Below are positions 61,651 to 64,000 of a stretch of DNA of 64,000 bases, in pieces. A program made the position numbers and the translations under genes. Source of the stretch: Nocardiopsis sp. NRRL B-16309. Lineage in GTDB: Bacteria; Actinomycetota; Actinomycetes; Streptosporangiales; Streptosporangiaceae. Below the pieces are notes generated by a model. It saw only the letters and a program-made list of their open reading frames with translations. It made no database searches and was not told the DNA's origin. The stretch is taken from NCBI RefSeq assembly GCF_001279585.1, contig NZ_LGEC01000087.1, positions 50,723 through 114,722 of the forward strand, in the 5' to 3' direction. The first letter of the stretch is position 1. Each line of letters opens with the position of its first letter.

Positions 61651-62061
61651 CCAATGACACGGAGTGGGGTGGTCGTCCTCCAGCGAAACACGACGCCTAG
61701 CATCTAGCAATGCGTTTCTAGAAAACAACGCTGGATTCGATGCATTAGGGCTCGTGAACACCGGCCCGATCGGACGCCAGAACTACGGATTGTCACGAAG
61801 CGCAGGGGCTACTTCCGGTTGAAGAGCCACATCAGCACCATCAGAAGAACCGGGTTCACCTCAGCCACGTCAGTCACTCAGCACACGCGGCCCACCGTGC
61901 CGGACCGCCGCTCGGTGAGGTGCGGGGAGCTGACGTGACCAGATGGCCGGTTTGTCCGTTTCTGTCGTCTACGTCTCAACCTGATGCCACGGGGAAGAAA
62001 GCGCGTACGATGCTTGTGGTGCCCGTCCCGGCGGGCGTACCCGCACACGCAGAGGAAACCC
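61651..62061. other. Intergenic region with a possible tiny hydrophobic ORF
   Basis: 411 bp between the XRE gene (minus) and the Cys-rich HTH-like gene (plus). It is moderately AT-rich near 61690-61780, suiting a promoter for the XRE gene. A 19-codon minus-strand ORF (61809-61868) is listed separately. Confidence 0.5.
61809..61868 (-). CDS. Possible 19-residue hydrophobic peptide, very weak
   Basis: A minus-strand GTG at 61868 encodes VAEVNPVLLMVLMWLFNRK. The hydrophobic stretch ending in a basic tail would suit a small membrane peptide. There is no Shine-Dalgarno, and at 19 codons chance is likely. Reported because the composition is striking. Confidence 0.2.
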   Translation of the reverse strand: MAEVNPVLLMVLMWLFNRK

Positions 62062-62370
62062 ATGAGCCACCCCATAGACGACACCGAGCAGCTGATCGCG
62101 AACGCGGAGGCCCAGATGCCTCCGAGCACACGGTCCCGGCTCATCGCGAAGCTCCGCATGGGGAGGCACATCGACGAGGCCGCGGCCGAGCTGGACATCC
62201 GGCCCAAGCAGGTCTTCTCCACGGCGCGCATCCTCACGCCCTTCGGCGACCAGCTCGACGCCACCCTCACGGAGCAGCGCGATCCAGCATTGCCGCACGG
62301 CACGGTGACGGGCTACAACAAGCGCTGCCGCTGCCCGGAGTGCCGCAGCGCGCTCCAGCAGCGCGTCTGA
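62062..62370 (+). CDS. Small HTH-like protein with CRC/CPEC C-terminus
   Basis: The 102-residue protein has a helical core SRLIAKLRMGRHIDEAAAELDIRPKQVFSTARILTPFGD resembling a helix-turn-helix. Its C-terminal motif HGTVTGYNKRCRCPECRSA is found in actinobacterial and phage DNA-binding proteins. ATG 62062 has GAGGA 5 nt upstream. It may be a regulator or phage-derived. Function unknown. Confidence 0.8.
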   Translation: MSHPIDDTEQLIANAEAQMPPSTRSRLIAKLRMGRHIDEAAAELDIRPKQVFSTARILTPFGDQLDATLTEQRDPALPHGTVTGYNKRCRCPECRSALQQRV

Positions 62371-62619
62371 GGGACGCCGTCGCGGTCGGCACGGCGCCGG
62401 GCCACCGCGGCCCGCTCAGCGCGTCTCACGGGCCCTGCCGGAGGCGGCCCCCGCGGACGGGCCAGCGCTCAGCCCCGGCTCCCGGCTCCCGCGCTCCCGG
62501 CGACCATTCTCCTCTCCGCCCCTCGTTCCGCCTGACCTCACGAGGGGTTAACCCAGACTTCTCACATCAATTCGGCCACCAGAGGCTTATTGATCTCCAG
62601 TCTGGGGAGACCGCTGAAC

Positions 62620-62715
62620 ATGAACGAGCATGTTGACTGGTCCAGCATGAGTGAAGAGGACTTCGTGGCGCTGCTGCGGCAGATGGTCGAATCCCCGGAA
62701 GTCGACGAGGACTGA
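62620..62715 (+). CDS. Small acidic protein (31 residues)
   Basis: An ATG at 62620 preceded by GGGGAGA (9 nt) encodes MNEHVDWSSMSEEDFVALLR then QMVESPEVDED, amphipathic and acidic. It lies 249 bp after the small HTH-like gene and is convergent with the unknown gene at 62749-63216. No family recognised. Spacing and codon use support translation. Confidence 0.55.
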   Translation: MNEHVDWSSMSEEDFVALLRQMVESPEVDED

Positions 62716-62748
62716 ATACCGGTCCCGAATTCACCGGGACCGCCGAGT

Positions 62749-63216
62749 TCACCGGTGCCACGGCACCCCCCGGCCCTGTTCCCAGGCCTGCGCCGGGTCA
62801 CCGGTGACGAGGAAGACACCACCCGACACCCGAACGCGCACGCACGCGCCCACCTCCGGAGCCGGGTGATGGTGGGACCGTGCCCTGACCCTGGTGGCGG
62901 ACTCCTTCACGACCAGGTGGACGACGATGCCGTGGCCCGCGAAGGTCACGTCGGCCACCCGGGCGAGGCCGCCGTCCTCCCGCGCGCTCGGCGCCCAGGC
63001 GCGGGACGTTCCGGCATACTCCGCGACCTTCACCCGTTCGGGCCGTGGCACCGCGATGCCGTGCCCCTCGTTCGCCGGCCCCTGGCACTCCGCACGGGGC
63101 GTCAGCGTGCGGAGTGCGCGCCGGACGCGGCCGGCGCGCGGCTCGCCCGGGATCACCACGGGCTCCCCGGCACCCGGCGAGGGTTCGGTCTCCGGCCGAC
63201 GCCGTGCCGGCATCAT
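62749..63216 (-). CDS. Hypothetical protein (155 residues)
   Basis: ATG 63216 has GAGG 5 nt upstream, and G/C third-position bias is very strong through the gene, which supports coding against the competing plus-strand frame. The N-terminal 50 residues are Pro/Arg-rich. The C-terminal half has alternating strands (RVKVAEYAG, ARVADVTFAGHGIVVHLVVKESATRVRARS, CVRVRVSGGVFLVTGD), a beta-barrel/OB- or TOBE-like pattern. No family is certain. It is divergent from the next gene. Confidence 0.6.
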   Translation of the reverse strand: MMPARRRPETEPSPGAGEPVVIPGEPRAGRVRRALRTLTPRAECQGPANEGHGIAVPRPERVKVAEYAGTSRAWAPSAREDGGLARVADVTFAGHGIVVHLVVKESATRVRARSHHHPAPEVGACVRVRVSGGVFLVTGDPAQAWEQGRGVPWHR

Positions 63217-63292
63217 GAGATCCTCGAAACCCCGGAGAGGCGACCCCAGTCGAACCACGTTGAGGCTCATTCGCGAGGCGCGAGGTAGGGAA

Positions 63293-63685
63293 GTGTCGGT
63301 GGTGACAGATGCTCAGGCCGAGGAGTGCTTCGCCCTCGATCTCGTCGAGAACTTCCCACCGCTCGGCGAGAACATCGACTTCTACTACGACGGCCCGGAG
63401 GACTTTCTCGCGCACGTGTTCTTCGGGATCGAAGTGACACGCGAGATCGTCGCTGCCTATGCCGCGGACATCAACGGCGTACCCATCGAGCGCAGGCTCG
63501 ACTGGCGCGGAGTGCTCGGCTTCCTCAATCGCCGCCTGCGGTCCGGCGACAGGGCCGTGGGGGCAGTGATCGGCACGTCATTCCTGTTCCAGCTTCCCAT
63601 GCCCGGCCAGGAAGGCCATGGCATCGTGAACGAGCTGGACGACGAGCTGGCTCGACTCTTCGAGGTGGTGAGACCGAACGGCTGA
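63293..63685 (+). CDS. Hypothetical acidic protein (130 residues)
   Basis: The product has an acidic, aromatic N-terminus (CFALDLVENFPPLGENIDFYYDGPEDFLAHVFFG) and ends in a helix (HGIVNELDDELARLFEVVRPNG). Possible starts are GTG 63293, 63299 and 63302; GAGG lies 7 nt before the first. It resembles small DUF families with no known function. Not part of an operon. Confidence 0.65.
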   Translation: MSVVTDAQAEECFALDLVENFPPLGENIDFYYDGPEDFLAHVFFGIEVTREIVAAYAADINGVPIERRLDWRGVLGFLNRRLRSGDRAVGAVIGTSFLFQLPMPGQEGHGIVNELDDELARLFEVVRPNG

Positions 63686-63860
63686 CCGCCGGTCGGCGGG
63701 GCTCTCCTTGGTGAGGCCCGCCGGCCGCCGCGTTGTCCACAGGTGCGGGTGCGGGCCTGGCGCACCACCCCACCTCCCACCACACTGGAAACCGGGGGGA
63801 CCCCCGCCCCCGCAACACCCACCCACCACCCACACTTCACAAACGCACAAGCATGGGCAC

Positions 63861-63899
63861 AAAAAAAAGGGGGAGAAGACCACGAAAGCCCTCTCCCCC
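63861..63899 (-). terminator. Rho-independent terminator of the rRNA operon
   Basis: Minus strand: GGGGGAGA (revcomp of 63892-63899) pairs with TCTCCCCC (revcomp of 63869-63876), followed by eight T residues (63861-63868). It lies about 10 nt past the 5S 3' end. A classic strong terminator. Confidence 0.92.
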
Positions 63900-63909
63900 T
63901 TCAACGAAA

Positions 63910-64000
63910 AACCGTGGCAGCAACCTACTCTCCCACCCCACCACAGGGCAGTACCATCAGCGCAAGGAGACTTAACGACCGGGTTCGGAATGAGACCGGG
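63910..64000 (-). rRNA. 5S rRNA (5' part beyond the window)
   Basis: The minus strand reads CCCGGTCTCATTCCGAACCC, then GGTCGTTAAG, GCGCTGATGGTACTGC and GGGAGAGTAGGTTGCTGCC, matching the conserved 3' three-quarters of actinobacterial 5S rRNA. The 5' end and 23S/16S genes lie to the right of the window. Confidence 0.95.

Noticed and set aside
63733..63741. TTGTCCACA matching a DnaA box near the rRNA terminator
   Set aside because: A single isolated match with no second box nearby; expected by chance at this frequency.

Overview
The window is very GC-rich, with almost uniform G/C third codon positions and many GTG starts. It carries SARP/AfsR, WhiB, BldA-type (TTA codon) and FHA/PknB genes. All of this points to a filamentous or related actinomycete. 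Gene content and small-gene order look most like Nocardiopsis/Streptosporangiales or Streptomyces relatives, but the genus is an inference from memory of synteny, not a search.

Region 1 (1-7.3 kb) is a divergent catabolic island: a sodium:solute symporter, RidA, a D-serine-dehydratase-like PLP enzyme and a metal-dependent deacetylase on the minus strand, facing a sugar kinase, an IclR regulator and a KDPG aldolase on the plus strand. Read as a pathway it would take up an N-acetylated sugar-amino acid, deacetylate it, dehydrate/deaminate it to 2-keto-3-deoxygluconate, phosphorylate that and split it to pyruvate and glyceraldehyde-3-phosphate. The best-fitting substrate is N-acetyl-D-glucosaminate (GlcNAc1A), the end product of oxidative chitin cleavage. 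A compact AA10 chitin-type LPMO lies 3.7 kb further on (10956-11480). This is the strongest candidate for an undescribed system here.

Region 2 (7.5-24 kb) is accessory: a DUF2975/CPBP-protease pair sharing a duplicated palindromic operator, two DUF3558-like exported paralogues, the LPMO, an MpaB-like oxygenase, an orphan AfsR-type regulator preceded by a 57-residue acidic peptide gene, a three-gene operon of membrane-anchored proteins, a Nudix hydrolase, a DUF2786 protein, and a cluster of perfect DnaA boxes. Region 3 (24-34 kb) holds a DnaN paralogue, a thioesterase, a LysR-allantoicase pair, tRNA-Ser(UGA), two universal stress proteins, a MinD/ParA-like ATPase, a quinone oxidoreductase and the proteasome activator Bpa. 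Region 4 (34.8-44.8 kb) is mostly housekeeping and signalling: serS, pheA, a DUF4446 protein, a glycosyltransferase, an anti-anti-sigma factor, an RsbW-type kinase, a PAS/GAF sensor kinase, a rhodanese, a lipoprotein with a subtilisin-inhibitor domain, and TenA.

Region 5 (45-60.7 kb) is the conserved actinobacterial growth and division block usually near oriC: tRNA-Leu(CAG), fhaA, fhaB, pstP, rodA, pbpA, pknA, pknB, crgA, a rhomboid protease, cyclophilin, DUF5324, a DUF1707 protein, a WblA-like WhiB protein, tRNA-Ala(UGC) and a DLW-39 protein. The kinases, the phosphatase and the FHA proteins form one Ser/Thr phosphorylation circuit controlling peptidoglycan synthesis by RodA and the PBP. Region 6 (60.8-64 kb) has an XRE/DUF5753 regulator, several small or unknown genes, and at the right edge a minus-strand 5S rRNA with its terminator, the tail of an rRNA operon that continues outside the window. 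Convergent gene pairs are separated by unusually long, near-perfect hairpin terminators.
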